The notes under the pieces are model-generated. The model searched no databases and was not told where the DNA came from. It saw nothing but the letters and a program-made list of their open reading frames with translations. DNA of 64,000 nt, taken from the NCBI GenBank assembly GCA_032718475.1, contig JAUCBJ010002633.1, positions 111,322 through 175,321 of the forward strand, read 5' to 3'. Below are positions 50,744 through 61,574 of this stretch, one piece after another. The position numbers and the translations under genes were made by a program. The DNA comes from Nemertoderma westbladi. Lineage: Eukaryota; Xenacoelomorpha; Nemertodermatida; Nemertodermatidae. The first letter of the stretch is position 1. The number at the start of each line of letters is the position of its first letter.

Positions 50744-52122
50744 ATGCGGATGGATCGCAGACCCAGTTCGACGGAGAACTTCTGGGTTAAACCGGAAGAA
50801 GGATCATATGAGATACAGCGGATTACCCAAATAGAGCCAACAACTCAGCGGAACCCTAGCCAGGAGTTTATTACGAGGGTGGAGTTAAGTGCCAGTTTAG
50901 CGCAAGCTATATCGCCGCACATCCAACCTATAATGGACATGCTTAGTAACTTACAGTTAAAAGAAGCAGCTCAGGTAAGAAGTAATTCCAATCCTAGCAG
51001 GCCGGAACTAGATAGAGTCCAACCTGGCCAACGAGTATGCATATCGGAGGCAACAATACCACAAAGACATCAGGTAAGAACGCCCGTCCCTACGATCCAC
51101 AATCCCGATTTTGAACACTCGGCGGAGAGATTTATACAAGAGGCCTGGGTCAGGGCCTCGGCGCATAAACTGATGTGAGCACCGAGAACCGACACAGACT
51201 CAAGCGAAGAATCGAAGAGGAAGAATTGAGACGTCAAAAGTCCCAAAACCGGTGGAAAGAAGGACTGACGCGGAGCAGGTAAGTATGAATCCCCGGGAAA
51301 GGACCAGACTTAACAACCCTGCAGAACTAAACAACTTGTTAACCCGGAATGATGCTTAGAGACATAGGTAAGTTTGCCGCTAGGCAAGGATTGCCAATGC
51401 AACAACCCCAGAAGTTTATGGGCAACCATAAACATTGGAGGACGTTTAAAACCCATGTCGACGAACAGCTGACAAACAGCACCTTTACTCCCAACGAGAA
51501 ATTCAACTATCTACTACAGATGCTCCATCGAGAACCGAGAGCCATTGCTGGTAACTTCGTCGGCAATGAAAGAGCATTTGAACTAGCTATGAAGACACTT
51601 AGTGACATCTAGGGGAACAAAACCAAGATGGCACAGTCGATAGTGGAAGACTTGGGTAAGGGCGGAAAGATTATGACACCGTTGGAGCTGTTGAACTTAG
51701 CGAACGCTATTTCGAACGCGTTAGATATCTTAAGGACAGTAAATCTGCCTCATCATGGCGATCACGCCAAAGTTTTAAAGAGCACAATAAGACGTTTAAA
51801 CATGCGTTACCGACAGAAATGGCGAAAACTAGAAAATAAACTGGAGGGTCAAGATGAAGTGTTGACACTTCAACACATCCATGACATGATAGCCACGGAT
51901 GCAGTAGCAGAGATGAAATCAAATTTCTCAGAGGAAAATATGAGAGAGTCTAAACCTGTTACCGGTAAGTCAATGGTAAGTTTTGACGATGACAGAACCA
52001 CTGTGACTTTTAACTCAGTAGATAAATACAATCCGAGTACCCCTGCCTTCAGACCAGACTTGCGAGTATGGGCAGGTGAGAGATCAGATAGACCTAAGGT
52101 AAAGCTCAATTCTGCCTACTAA
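50744..52122 (+). pseudogene. BEL-2 gag core (DUF1759-like)
   Basis: Frame 51349-51612 has QKFMGNHKHWRTFKTHVDEQ, FTPNEKFNYLLQMLHREPRA and IAGNFVGNERAFELAMKTLS, the central gag block of BEL elements. After a stop at 51610, frame 51628-52122 continues with IVEDLGKGGKIMTPLELLNL and LTLQHIHDMIATDAVAEMKS. The part 50744-51178 upstream is in a separate frame. Splits are due to stops and frameshifts. Confidence 0.78.
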
Positions 52123-52202
52123 AAGAGGTAAGATCAGATGACCATAAGTTAGACAGTTGCAGACGGTTCAAAGAATTAACTTCGGAACAGAGAAGTGTTC
52201 AA

Positions 52203-52873
52203 GTGCGGACATTGAACACCTGTTGGGCATGTCTTGCTCCAGGTCACGTACGGTGCCTGTGCCCGAACAGTAAGGACGGATGCATGGAGTGCGGCAGACT
52301 ACATCACAAGTTGCTACATGTGGACTTCCATACCCCAACGGACCGTTATTTACAGAGGAATCCTCAAAGGAAGGGAAGCAGAGCCCTATAACGATAAGGA
52401 GAAATATGTACACCGGCATCCAAGACGATGGGTATCAACCAGGTTCGTCGGACGAGGAAGGTGAAGTGAGCGCGAGAGAGGTGACCTGCCAGGGGTTCAC
52501 CACGGATAGTTCATCGACCAGCGCTCGGACGTATTTATCATCGGCCACGTCAGAAATATTCAGCGTGATACCGGTGAAACTTACTGGAGACAAGGGATTG
52601 AAGAGAATATATGTGATGTTGGACAATGCGTCTACATTATCATATATAGACGAGGAAGTAGCGAGAGCCGTTTCCAGCTTCCGGGACACTGAGGAAATAA
52701 AGATAGAGTTAAAATCCATGCACGGGGTAGGAGACATTAAGGGACATAAGATTTCAGTAGAACTAGACTCCCTATTCCCCAAAGAGGAGCACACTTTCCA
52801 AGAGTGGAGAGCATTGCCATTGGATGGATTCAAGTGTCTAGCTATGAAAGGGTTCGGCTGGCAGTTAGGTTAG
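52203..52873 (+). pseudogene. BEL-2 zinc knuckles and aspartic protease (DUF1758-like)
   Basis: Frame 52203-52391 has CWACLAPGHVRCLCPN and CMECGRLHHKLLHVD, the two Cys/His clusters that precede the protease in BEL elements. Frame 52280-52873 has IPVKLTGDKGLKRIYVMLDN followed by AS, the active site (D-N-A-S in place of DSG), and then SYIDEEVARAV. The pieces overlap in different frames, so a frameshift near 52330-52390 separates them. The protease would cut the polyprotein. Confidence 0.8.
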
Positions 52874-54560
52874 GTGCCACCGATGAGTCCCATAGCACAG
52901 GAGTATTTTGACAAGCTCAGGATACCGAGACACCAGGTAGGTTATAGGAATGTGTCTATGTTGATTGGAGCAGAACAGCTGATCGCGCACCAAATATGGG
53001 AAATGAGACCAGCTGAGCCGCATGTAAATGGGCCACACGCCCATAGGACTATATTAGGTTGGTATGCACAAGTACCCATGTCCTATGAGTTTTCAGGTGG
53101 CGATAAGCCAAAGGATAGACACGACGAATTACAGCCTATAACACAACAACCATTAGTAGAACCACCAGACATAGACGAGTTTCGGAGAACCTGTATTGAC
53201 CACTATAGCGACTTTAGCGAGTCGGAGGAGGAGTTGATTCCCGATAATGTTAGATTTTCGGAACCACTCTATAACGACCGGACAGATAGTGAACCCGAGG
53301 ACTACTGTTATCAGACCCGTGGGTCTGGTTCAGCGGCCCACGCCACTTATTTGAGTAACATTTTGACTTATACCAATATAGTGGAGGGTCAGGTGGCTAA
53401 GTATCGAGACCTCGACATTTTCCAATTCAGTCAAGAGGAATTACAAAAGGAATTGATACGCCAGGACCTCAAAACAGGAGCTAGAACCGTCGAATGGCTG
53501 GATAGGGACGCGATGGAACCCGGTCTTTATGACCTATCCATGTCCACCGACGAGAAACGGTCGCTAGAGATGATGGAAGACACCATACATCTGCTACCGA
53601 CAGGACATCTTGAAGTTGGAATGTTGTGGCGTCGACAACCCCCTAAGTTGGAAAACAATTACAACCTGGCTCTGAAAAGATTGAACGGAGTAAGGGCTCG
53701 GTTGTTAAAGAATCAAGACGTTAGGGAGAATTATTGCGCCCAAATTAACAACTATTTGGCGAAGGGATTTGCTGGGAAGGTAGAGAACCCCGAGTTAGTG
53801 ACGGATCAGACTTATTACCTCCCACATCACTATGTGACTCACCCCGACAAGCCAAACAAGGTCCGAGTGGTCAATGACTGCGCAGTAGTCTATAGAGGAA
53901 TGTCCCTGAACTCAGAGTTGATGGATGGTCCCAATCTAAACAACTACTTAATAGGGATACTGCTACGCTTTAGACAGCACCGATTTGTGTTTACTTGCGA
54001 CATCGAGGCGATATTTCACCAGTTAAGAACCTGCAAGGCGGACCAGGATAGTCTCCGATTTCTCTGGTATGAGAATGAAGACCTATCCGGCCCAGTGGTC
54101 ACATACCAGATGTATGTCAGGATATTCGGTGCCGGCAATAGTCCCAATGGCACGCTGTTTGTTCTAAAGAAAACAGCGACAGCCCAGATTGGTAAGTATC
54201 CAGTAGACGTAATCGAGTCCATCCTAAGGAACTTCTATATGGACGACGGATTGGTGTCTTGGCTACAGGAGGTTTTCCACTGACAAAGTTCACCACCAAC
54301 TCGGAGGCCTTATTAGAATCATTCCCGGTGAAGGATCGTGGGAGCGGAGACATTGAACTGGGTGTAGAACCCATCCCTATGGCGCGAGTACTGTGACTTG
54401 GTTGGAATCCAAACATGGATAAATTCCAGGTGAGAGTTAGGTTTGAACCCAGTAGCCCAGACAAGACTTTGACTAAGAGAATCTGCTTATTGATGATGAG
54501 TAGACTATTTGACCCAATGAACTTTATCAGTCCGGTAATATGACAGGCTCGCATATGTAT
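52874..54560 (+). pseudogene. BEL-2 reverse transcriptase
   Basis: Frame 52874-54283 contains the protease tail (LIGAEQLIAHQIWEMRPAEP and HRTILGWYAQVPM), then RT: DQTYYLPHHYVTHPDKPNKV, CAVVYRGMSLNSELMDGPNL, FTCDIEAIFHQLRTCKADQD (first Asp) and YVRIFGAGNSPNGTLFVLKK. It ends with FYMDDGLVS (YMDD). The thumb region after 54240 is in another frame, with stops at 54397 and 54541. Of the two BEL elements only this one has an undeleted palm. Confidence 0.85.
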
Positions 54561-54639
54561 GAGGAAAATCTGGCTGTCCGATTTAGAGTGGGACGAGCCA
54601 ATATCCCCTATACATGCAAAGCAGTGGAGAGAGTGGGAA

Positions 54640-55494
54640 GCCTAGTTACATCAATTGAAAAATATAGATGTAAACTGGTCCTACTTTCCGAATCAGCTGG
54701 TATTTCCAGCTGATCTGGAACTGCACTTATTTAGTGACGCAAGTGACACTGGCTTTGGTATGGTAGCCTACCTTCGCTGAGAGGTAAGTCAGGATAAGTT
54801 TGAAACGGCCTTTGTGAGTTCTAGATCAAAGACAATGCCGGTCAAATACATGACAGTCCATCGTGCAGAGTTGCCTTCGACAGTAGTCTCAGTCGAGGTA
54901 AGTAAGCAGATAATTGAAGAGTTAGACACGACTTTGACATTATTCTATTGGACGGATGCATCCTTAGTGCTAGTGTATATTGCAACCGACAATATTGCAC
55001 TAAATACATTTGTGGCCAACAGACGTGCTCAGATCATCGACTTTTCGACAAAGGAACAATGGAGACATTGTCCGGGAGTGTTAAACCTGGCCGACATAAC
55101 TTCGAGAGGTGCTATGCTGGCAGAATTCTGTCAAGAGGAATCCCAGGAGTTTTGGTTACATGGACCTGATTTTCTAACGAGGACACTGGAGCATTGGCCA
55201 GAGCGACTGAAGATCGTGACCAATCCGATGCCGATAGATGCAGACGTCAAAGTGGAGAAAGTTTCCAAGTCTAAGTCGAAAGCCAAACTAGAGTTATTGG
55301 AACAGCCTGAAAAGTCATTGGAGCGGCCTGAAGAGTCATTGGAGCGGCCTGAAGCGTCATTGAAGCGGCCTGAAGAGTCATTGGAGAGGCCCGGAGACCT
55401 GTCAGACGAAGAGACTTATGTGACTACAAGGTCCGGAAGGGTGAGTTATGACATAAAACCATCCTTACGGACTACACAAGGGTCACGGAATTAA
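54640..55494 (+). pseudogene. BEL-2 RNase H and repeat-bearing linker
   Basis: The first RNase H block (LHLFSDASDTGFGMVAYLR) ends in a stop at 54778-54780. Frame 54814-55494 continues with SRSKTMPVKYMTVHRAELPS, LTLFYWTDASLVLVYI, EQWRHCPGVLNLADITSRGA and LHGPDFLTRTLEHWPE. Then follow four in-frame seven-residue repeats of SLERPEE type (about 55315-55390), and YVTTRSGRVSYDIKP. The linker repeats are 21 bp in DNA and look slippage-derived. Confidence 0.8.
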
Positions 55495-55599
55495 AACATT
55501 TGAGGCATTATCAAATGTGTGCCTTCCCGAAAGAATTCTATCTGTTATCGTCTCAACGACCAGTTCTCTATAAACCCCTCAAAAAATGGAGTCCATTAA

Positions 55600-58301
55600 T
55601 CCATAAGGGTTTGATTTGTCATAGATCGAGAATCCAGACTGTCGACATATTCTAACAGTTTAGGTTTCCAGTGATAATCCCTAGTCACCCAATAGAATTG
55701 CAAAGAGCGATTCTAGGGAATATACATAAGAGGCTGCATCACGCGGGAAGGTTACACTGCACTACCTGTCTGGTTTGCAAGAGAGTGAATGCCAGAGTAT
55801 TGGAACAGGAAATGGCTGAACTCTCCGAAGCGTGAGTGCAGGTATATGACCCACCCTTCACAAATACAGGGGTGGACTGCTTTGGCCCGATTGAGGCAAA
55901 GAGTGGACGGCTGACCCACAAGAGATGGGGCCTGCTACTGATATGTATGGCTAGTAGAGCCGTGCATATAGAGCGTGTGGCAGACATGTCGACCGAATCT
56001 CTGCTCCTGGCCTTAGAGAGATTTATGGCCAGGAGAGGACTAGTAAAGGCCCTTGTCGGAGTAGAACACTCCGACAAGGGGACTAACTTTGTCGGATGTA
56101 ATAGCGAGTTAAACGTGGCTCATAGGGCGGCGCAGAACAGAGAAATCTCTGCAGCACTTTTGCCGCAAAGAGTGGAGTGGAAATTTAACACCCCAGAAAG
56201 TCCAGTTGGTTCGCTCCATAAATCAGGCCATCGCTAAAACACTGCCTGTAAATAAACAACTAACAGACGACGAGCTGGTAACAGCTTTTATCGAAATCGA
56301 GCATACCTTAAACTCGAGGCCGATAGCTATGTTGCCTGACGGTGTTGCACTAACACCAAATCATTTGCTAATGCAGAGTCCAGCATTTCTTGTGCCGGCA
56401 TCAGAACCCATTAGTGCCGACCTATATAGTCGAAAGAGCTGGAAAATAACACAGTTTGTAGCGTACACATTCTGGGAATATTGGTGGGAATATTATCTTC
56501 CCACAATATTCACCAGATCTAAGTGGTACAAAACAGTTCGGAGCCTCCAAAGAGGAGACTACGTATTAACCCTATTAGTACTGGGCTATAAAATGTTGTA
56601 CAAATACCGGGGGAGGGGGGTCATATTGACCCCCCCCCCCCCCCCCCCCTCTAAAATCTACAAATATTTACGAACACGTCTGATTTTTTGTTTGTACGTA
56701 GGTATCACTTGTCTGGATCCGACCGAAAAAAAGATTTTTCGAAAAAATGTACTGGGGTGGTTTTATTGCAGCACCAAAATTACAAGTAGTGCATAATTTT
56801 CACAAAATTTGAAAGTTACATTTTCGGCTAATTATTTTTCAATACAGGTTTTCTGGGGTGCAAAATACATTGGAAAATATTTAAAAATGATATGATTACT
56901 ATAACTGGCTGTTTAGTCCTCTCTGCGTAGGAAAAAAAATGAAAAAAACAAGTAACCAGCACTTTTCAGTTAGAACACAAAATTTTTAATTCACTTATAC
57001 GATGCTATAAATTCACATTTTCAGGTTTTAGAGGGCGCTGATTCTAATGGAATACATTTCTAATATGCCAGATCATTGCTACTTGTATTTTTCGGCGTAA
57101 TTTGGCAAATTTTGGTGCTAGCACCAAATTTCGTACCCATCACCAAAAAGTACAATTTTGCGATGTCCAGTGCTGTTTTTATTGATTCCATCGGATTCAG
57201 GACCCTCATAAACCCTTATAACGCAAGAAACAAGGTGATACTGTCTACTGATCAATTTGCATATTTTCCAAAATTTGGTGCTAGCACCACATTTTGCACC
57301 CACATCCGAAAAATACAAGTTTGAAATGTCTTGTTCGATAATTATATATTCCATTGAATTCAGAACAGCCATAAACCTCTAAAACGCAAGAAATAAATTG
57401 TCACAAGCAATATTATCTATTGAATGGATTTTCAAAATTTCGTGCTAGCACCAAAATTTGCACACAGCACCGAAAAATACAAGTTTGATACGCTTGGTGC
57501 AACTCGTATATATTTCATCGAATCCAGAACCCCAAAAAAACCCCAATTGCGTAAAAACCAAGTTTCAAACAATCAATTTACAAAATTGACATATTTCAAA
57601 ATTTGGTGCTGGCACCAAAATTTGGCACCCACCGAAAAAAACAAGTTTGAAATTTCTAAATCAATTTATATGAATTCCATGCAATTTCTAACACCAAAAA
57701 ACCGGTGTAAATCAAAAATAGAGATGTTACAATTCATAATTAATGAAATGTAATTTTCAAAAAACGTCTCAAAAAAAGTACCAAAAGTAGGGTTAAAAAA
57801 TGGTGCTATAACTCGAAAAGAACCCAATATTTTTGAAAACGGTTTTCACTACTAGGAAGACAATAGATTTTTAGGAAAAGTCACAAAATTTCAGAATAAA
57901 TATATAATAAATATATAATAGAATATGATATATATATATATATAATATATAATGTAATAAAAATATAATATAATGATAATATGATATAATAGAATAAATA
58001 ATAAATAAACCACGGGGAGGGGTCATATTGACCCCCCCCGGGTTTAATAGGGTTAATAACCGAACCAGTCGTCAATAGAAAATATTGGGAGACCGGAGTC
58101 ATCTTGCACGTACACCCGGACGTACAAAATATAGTATGCACCGTCACTGTAAAAATAAGGTGCAAGTGTCCGAACAAAAAGAAGTGTAAAACTAAGGGTT
58201 TGCACACCTTGGACAGGCCGGTCCAGGATATCGTGTTACTAGAGGAAACACGCATCGAGACAGGAGACTATAATTTGTCTTCTGCCTCAAACCAAAATTA
58301 G
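55600..58301 (+). pseudogene. BEL-2 integrase, lacking the catalytic Glu and split by MITE A
   Basis: The zinc finger is at about 55680-55800 (GNIHKRLHHAGRLHCTTCLV). Frame 55836-56237 has NTGVDCFGPIEAKSG (Asp) and VEHSDKGTNFVGCNS (Asp). The expected FGGVWER segment before LVRSINQAIAK is deleted near 56190-56205, together with the third catalytic acid and with a frame change. Frame 56206 continues with ELVTAFIEIEHTLNSRPIAM and SKWYKTVRSLQRGDYVL, where MITE A is inserted at TTAA. The C-terminus resumes at 58053 in phase (NRKYWETGVILHVHPDVQNI, LLEETRIETGDYNL). The stop is at about 58299. Confidence 0.85.
56570..58052 (+). mobile_element. piggyBac-like MITE 'A', copy 2, interrupting BEL-2
   Basis: 1483 bp. 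It starts CCCTATTAGTACTGGGCTAT and ends CCCGGGTTTAATAGGG, with TTAA at 56566-56569 and 58053-58056. The G/C hairpin and internal ~163-bp units (57120, 57284, 57447, 57609) match copy 1. Here the site of MITE B is empty. The stretch 57890-58000 is replaced by (ATATA)n sequence. No transposase. Confidence 0.9.
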
Positions 58302-59184
58302 TGTCGGAACGCAAATTCACTTCGTATGCATGCCTCGTATGCAAATACTCGGAAGTGCACAGGAGCGGGTTTGTGGTGATTTGCGTTGCGAATTTGTCTG
58401 GTGGGTATCAAAACAAAATTAAATTATTTCATAAAATGTTTGGAAAATGAAAATTTTTTAAAATTAGAAGTGAACCCAAGACAATTCCAAACGCTGGCAT
58501 ATAGATGCGTTCTAGAATCCGTCTATAGATGTACAGTAATTTGAAAGTCGTGAAGCCTGGAAAAATAGTATCTAGACACCATGGTTACGGCTATATTATG
58601 TAGGAGTGTAAATTGAGTTCAGTAACTTCCACAGATTGGTGCCAACAGTACAACAACCAAGGTGCTAAAGGTTAGTAGCACCAGAGGCGTACACAGACCC
58701 CACTCAGTAGTTTGCAGTGGAGTGAGGTGTTCGATTATCAAACCTGCGGGTTTGGTATAGTCGAACGCCATAGCTAATGTCCTTTCTAACTACTGTAGTC
58801 TAGTACAAGTATTGGGGAGTAGTTTGGGCATCAAAAAGTGAGTCGGTCACGGTCAGTTTATCTCCGAAGTTTTTGCGCTATGCATGGGAATAGGTTAGAA
58901 GGTAGTTAAGAATGAGACAGGATCTAGAAAGCTGAACCTGAACTGCTGGAAGGCGGGCCGGGTAGCTCGGGAAGTCTGTCCCTCCGCACCATCTAACTGA
59001 CTTGCCCACAGTGTAATTAGCTTACGTAACGGACTATTGGAATATATATACGCAGCAATAAGTAATAGAGAAGGAAATCCGAGCGCAACCGAGGAGAGGA
59101 TTTACCGCCAGGGAGGAAGCGGAGTTACCATTCGTCCGACATGGGTGTAAAGACTCTAACGTTTACTACCATGGGAGATCGGTA
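58302..59184. other. Region downstream of BEL-2, unassigned
   Basis: No open frame of note. CGTATGCA(T/A) and TTCGTATGCATGCCTCGTAT repeats lie near 58321-58345, and an almost perfect hairpin at 58729-58766. It could contain the BEL-2 3' LTR or the leader of the coding region that follows. Confidence 0.4.
58729..58766. other. 38-nt hairpin
   Basis: GTTCGATTATCAAACC, a TGCG loop, then GGTTTGGTATAGTCGAAC: 16-nt arms with two or three non-canonical positions. Function unknown. Confidence 0.55.
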
Positions 59185-60523
59185 ATGGAATTAAATGGAA
59201 AATACAAACCCGCTTACGAGAAGGAGTTGCGGAGGGAAAGGATCCAAGCATTGGGAGACTGCATGGAGGTCTTACAAAAGGAATATCGGACTCGTTATCC
59301 CTACGACTTTGCCCTTGATGTGTGCGACATTAGCGCCAACCCTGATGAGGAAATCGCTCGTTTGTACCATATGAATATGTATCTGTTGCACGATGAACCT
59401 CTACCTGCAGTCCGAGATCAATTCGATAGATGCATCTTTACCGGAGGACCCGAGGCGAGGATGAGGAGATGCCAAAGGTTTTCAGCGTATACAAATTGTT
59501 CTACAAATGCGGAGAATGCATGAATAAGCAAGACGTAGCAATCCCCGACCGACTGAACGAGCAGAATCCCGAACCGATATTAACGCGGTGTCAAGCTCAT
59601 CAGTTTCTTAGATATAACGAGGGAGTTTACCCGATGAGCAATCCGATGATCAGCATCGATTTTAGCGGAAAGAGAGACCTCCGAGACCTATTACGCCGAC
59701 CGTTACGACTTTGGATCCATATATGGAGATTAAACCCTGTTCAACACCTGCTTTGATAGAAACGGCGGCGGCCATTTTGCTTTACCGAGCCTATAAGGAC
59801 GTACCAAACCCGCGGGTTTGGAGCTCTCGAGTCCCTGGACCACGTCCACTTCGCCTCACCGGGAGAGAAAGCTCACGCCTGAGCATCAGGACGATATAGA
59901 CGCGTTGCGGCAGGAGGAGCGAGCGGCGAAAGCGAAGCAGTTGTTCGAAGAGCGTATAGCGGAGTACAACAAGACCGCGGATAGACATCAGGAGGAAACG
60001 AGGAGAGTCACTGGATTTGTCCCACAGGCTGTATCTCAACCCCGACCGGTGTATTATTCCAGCGGCAACGAACCTGCGATATTGGTAGATCACCCGGAGT
60101 CGCGAGAAGCCATTCGATTCTTGCCAATGGTGACGTTGTCGGACCACTGGAACGTCGACTGCTTACGGGAAGCTTTATGCGCGAAGTTCTTGCGCGACGT
60201 CCCAATGCAGATAACGGACTATGCTATGTTAGACAAGATCGGAGCTCCAGGGAAGGAGAGCAAGTTATTCGGCTGGTTGGACAAGTATATAAAGGTATGG
60301 AGTCGCGGTGGCTACGTTCCCAGACGATGAGGAGGTAGACCGGGCGTGGCTAAGGAGGAAGGGTTCCTATACCCAGTATGACGACCACAAGGCTATCGAG
60401 CGCATGTGGACCCCATCCGACGAGATCCAGCGTCAATGGCGGAGGACGGAGGAATCTCTGGAGGACTGGCGCGTGATGTTTTACGACAACGAGGGAGGGT
60501 CCCATCTAAGAATGCTTAACTAG
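59185..60523 (+). pseudogene. Unrecognised protein, GC-richer, with frameshifts
   Basis: Frames at 59185-59523, 59430-59756, 59711-59899, 59818-60330 and 60308-60523 form one chain with small overlaps. This suggests one protein of about 440 aa broken by four frameshifts. Segments are ELRRERIQALGDCMEVLQKE; CQAHQFLRYNEGVYPMSNPM; KLTPEHQDDIDALRQEERAA, which leads into a charged helix; PESREAIRFLPMVTLSDHWN; and KESKLFGWLDKYIKVW. Cysteines in VYKLFYKCGECMN could bind zinc. I do not recognise a family. Amino-acid composition and position after BEL-2 would fit a gag of another retroelement; a decayed host gene is possible. Confidence 0.5.
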
Positions 60524-60883
60524 TAAACATTAACATTAACATTCATTTATTTCTTTCATAATACATCAATACATCAACAGTTATAATAATAATAATTACT
60601 ATAAACTTATACTATATTATTAATATCACATATAAATAATATTATTGTTGCAACTGCATCCGAGCAATAGCATTGCTAGTGTAGCTCGAGTGCTTAGCTG
60701 CTTAAAGTATTATGGAGGGAGGGGGTGGGTGATAGGGTGGGGGGGGGGGGGGGGGTGGGGGGGGGGGGGTTGGGTTGTGAAGTACTCATGATTCGATTTA
60801 AATTAATTGTGAAGTAATATTTTTAGTTCGTTAGCAGTTCCATTCCAGTCTGCCACAGTACAATACGCTGCTGGGCACAAACT
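60524..60883. other. AT-rich insertion-like spacer with poly-G
   Basis: The AT-rich part 60530-60700 and the poly-G run 60738-60770 contrast with the GC-richer coding DNA on both sides. It starts ATTAACATTAACATTCAT. It may be an insertion that splits the coding region. No inverted ends are clear. Confidence 0.4.
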
Positions 60884-61562
60884 TTGCATTCAAATCGCGC
60901 GGCCGATGGTGTGAGTCACGTATTTATGCGCGTGAGGGAGGACCGAGAGAGACCAGAGCCCATTATAACGATGCAATACCGGCGAGGCAAGGATCCTAGA
61001 GAACAGATCTTGGAGGTATGTAGGCGAGGGGGTATGCATGGAGCAGAGCATATCGAGTGGAGCATGCGCACGCGAGGTGACTGGAGGATGGCTGCCATAC
61101 AATACCGCAACGAATTCTTGCTGACTCACGTTCAGTTGGGGTCATTGACCGCCGAACGGGTGGAGGAGCAACGAACCGCAGCGCAGACAGCGACAACAAC
61201 CAGAGCTCATAGCTCGTGGCAAGTACCAGAAGGAGGAGTCTTTGGCAAGCATCAAGCTAAGGACAAGCAGTATCACACTATTATAGATTCACAGCAGTTG
61301 CAGCGTAAGGCACAAGGTGCGTCCGAAAGGGCACGAGTGCAGTTGCAGAAAGAGGAGTTGGCGAAGGCGCCCACAGGGACACGGCAAATGGGACGAGGCC
61401 GAGGGAGGAGCACCAGTCAGGAGATAGTCGGTGCACAGGGAACGTCGTCGCCGGTTCCAGGAAGCGACGCCTCACGGATGCCATCAACAAAGTCTACAGG
61501 GGGTAGATTGGTGTATCTGGGGAGGGGAAGAAAGAGAGGAGCGAGCCCGAGAGACCCAGGAC
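60884..61562 (+). pseudogene. Continuation of the unrecognised protein, Arg/Gln-rich C-terminus
   Basis: One open frame: VREDRERPEPIITMQYRRGK, EQILEVCRRGGMHGAEHIEW, GDWRMAAIQYRNEFLLTHVQ, then a Gln/Ala-rich helix. It ends in a basic low-complexity tail (RQMGRGRGRSTSQ, YLGRGRKRGASPRD) that looks like a nucleic-acid-binding gag or nucleolar-type tail. It stops at about 61562 where the RTE insertion begins. Same strand and codon style as 59185-60523, so probably the same gene. Confidence 0.45.
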
Positions 61563-61574
61563 CCAGTGATTTTT

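Larger units (their letters stand above)
48910..58301 (+). mobile_element. BEL/Pao LTR retrotransposon 2 (plus), nearly full-length but decayed
   Basis: All BEL parts are present in order: gag with acidic N-terminus and coiled coil, the DUF1759-type gag core, zinc knuckles, DUF1758-type protease, RT, RNase H and integrase. The integrase is interrupted by MITE A at 56570-58052. Numerous stops and frameshifts make it inactive. LTRs not identified. It diverges from BEL-1 in sequence, so they are different lineages. Confidence 0.87.
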
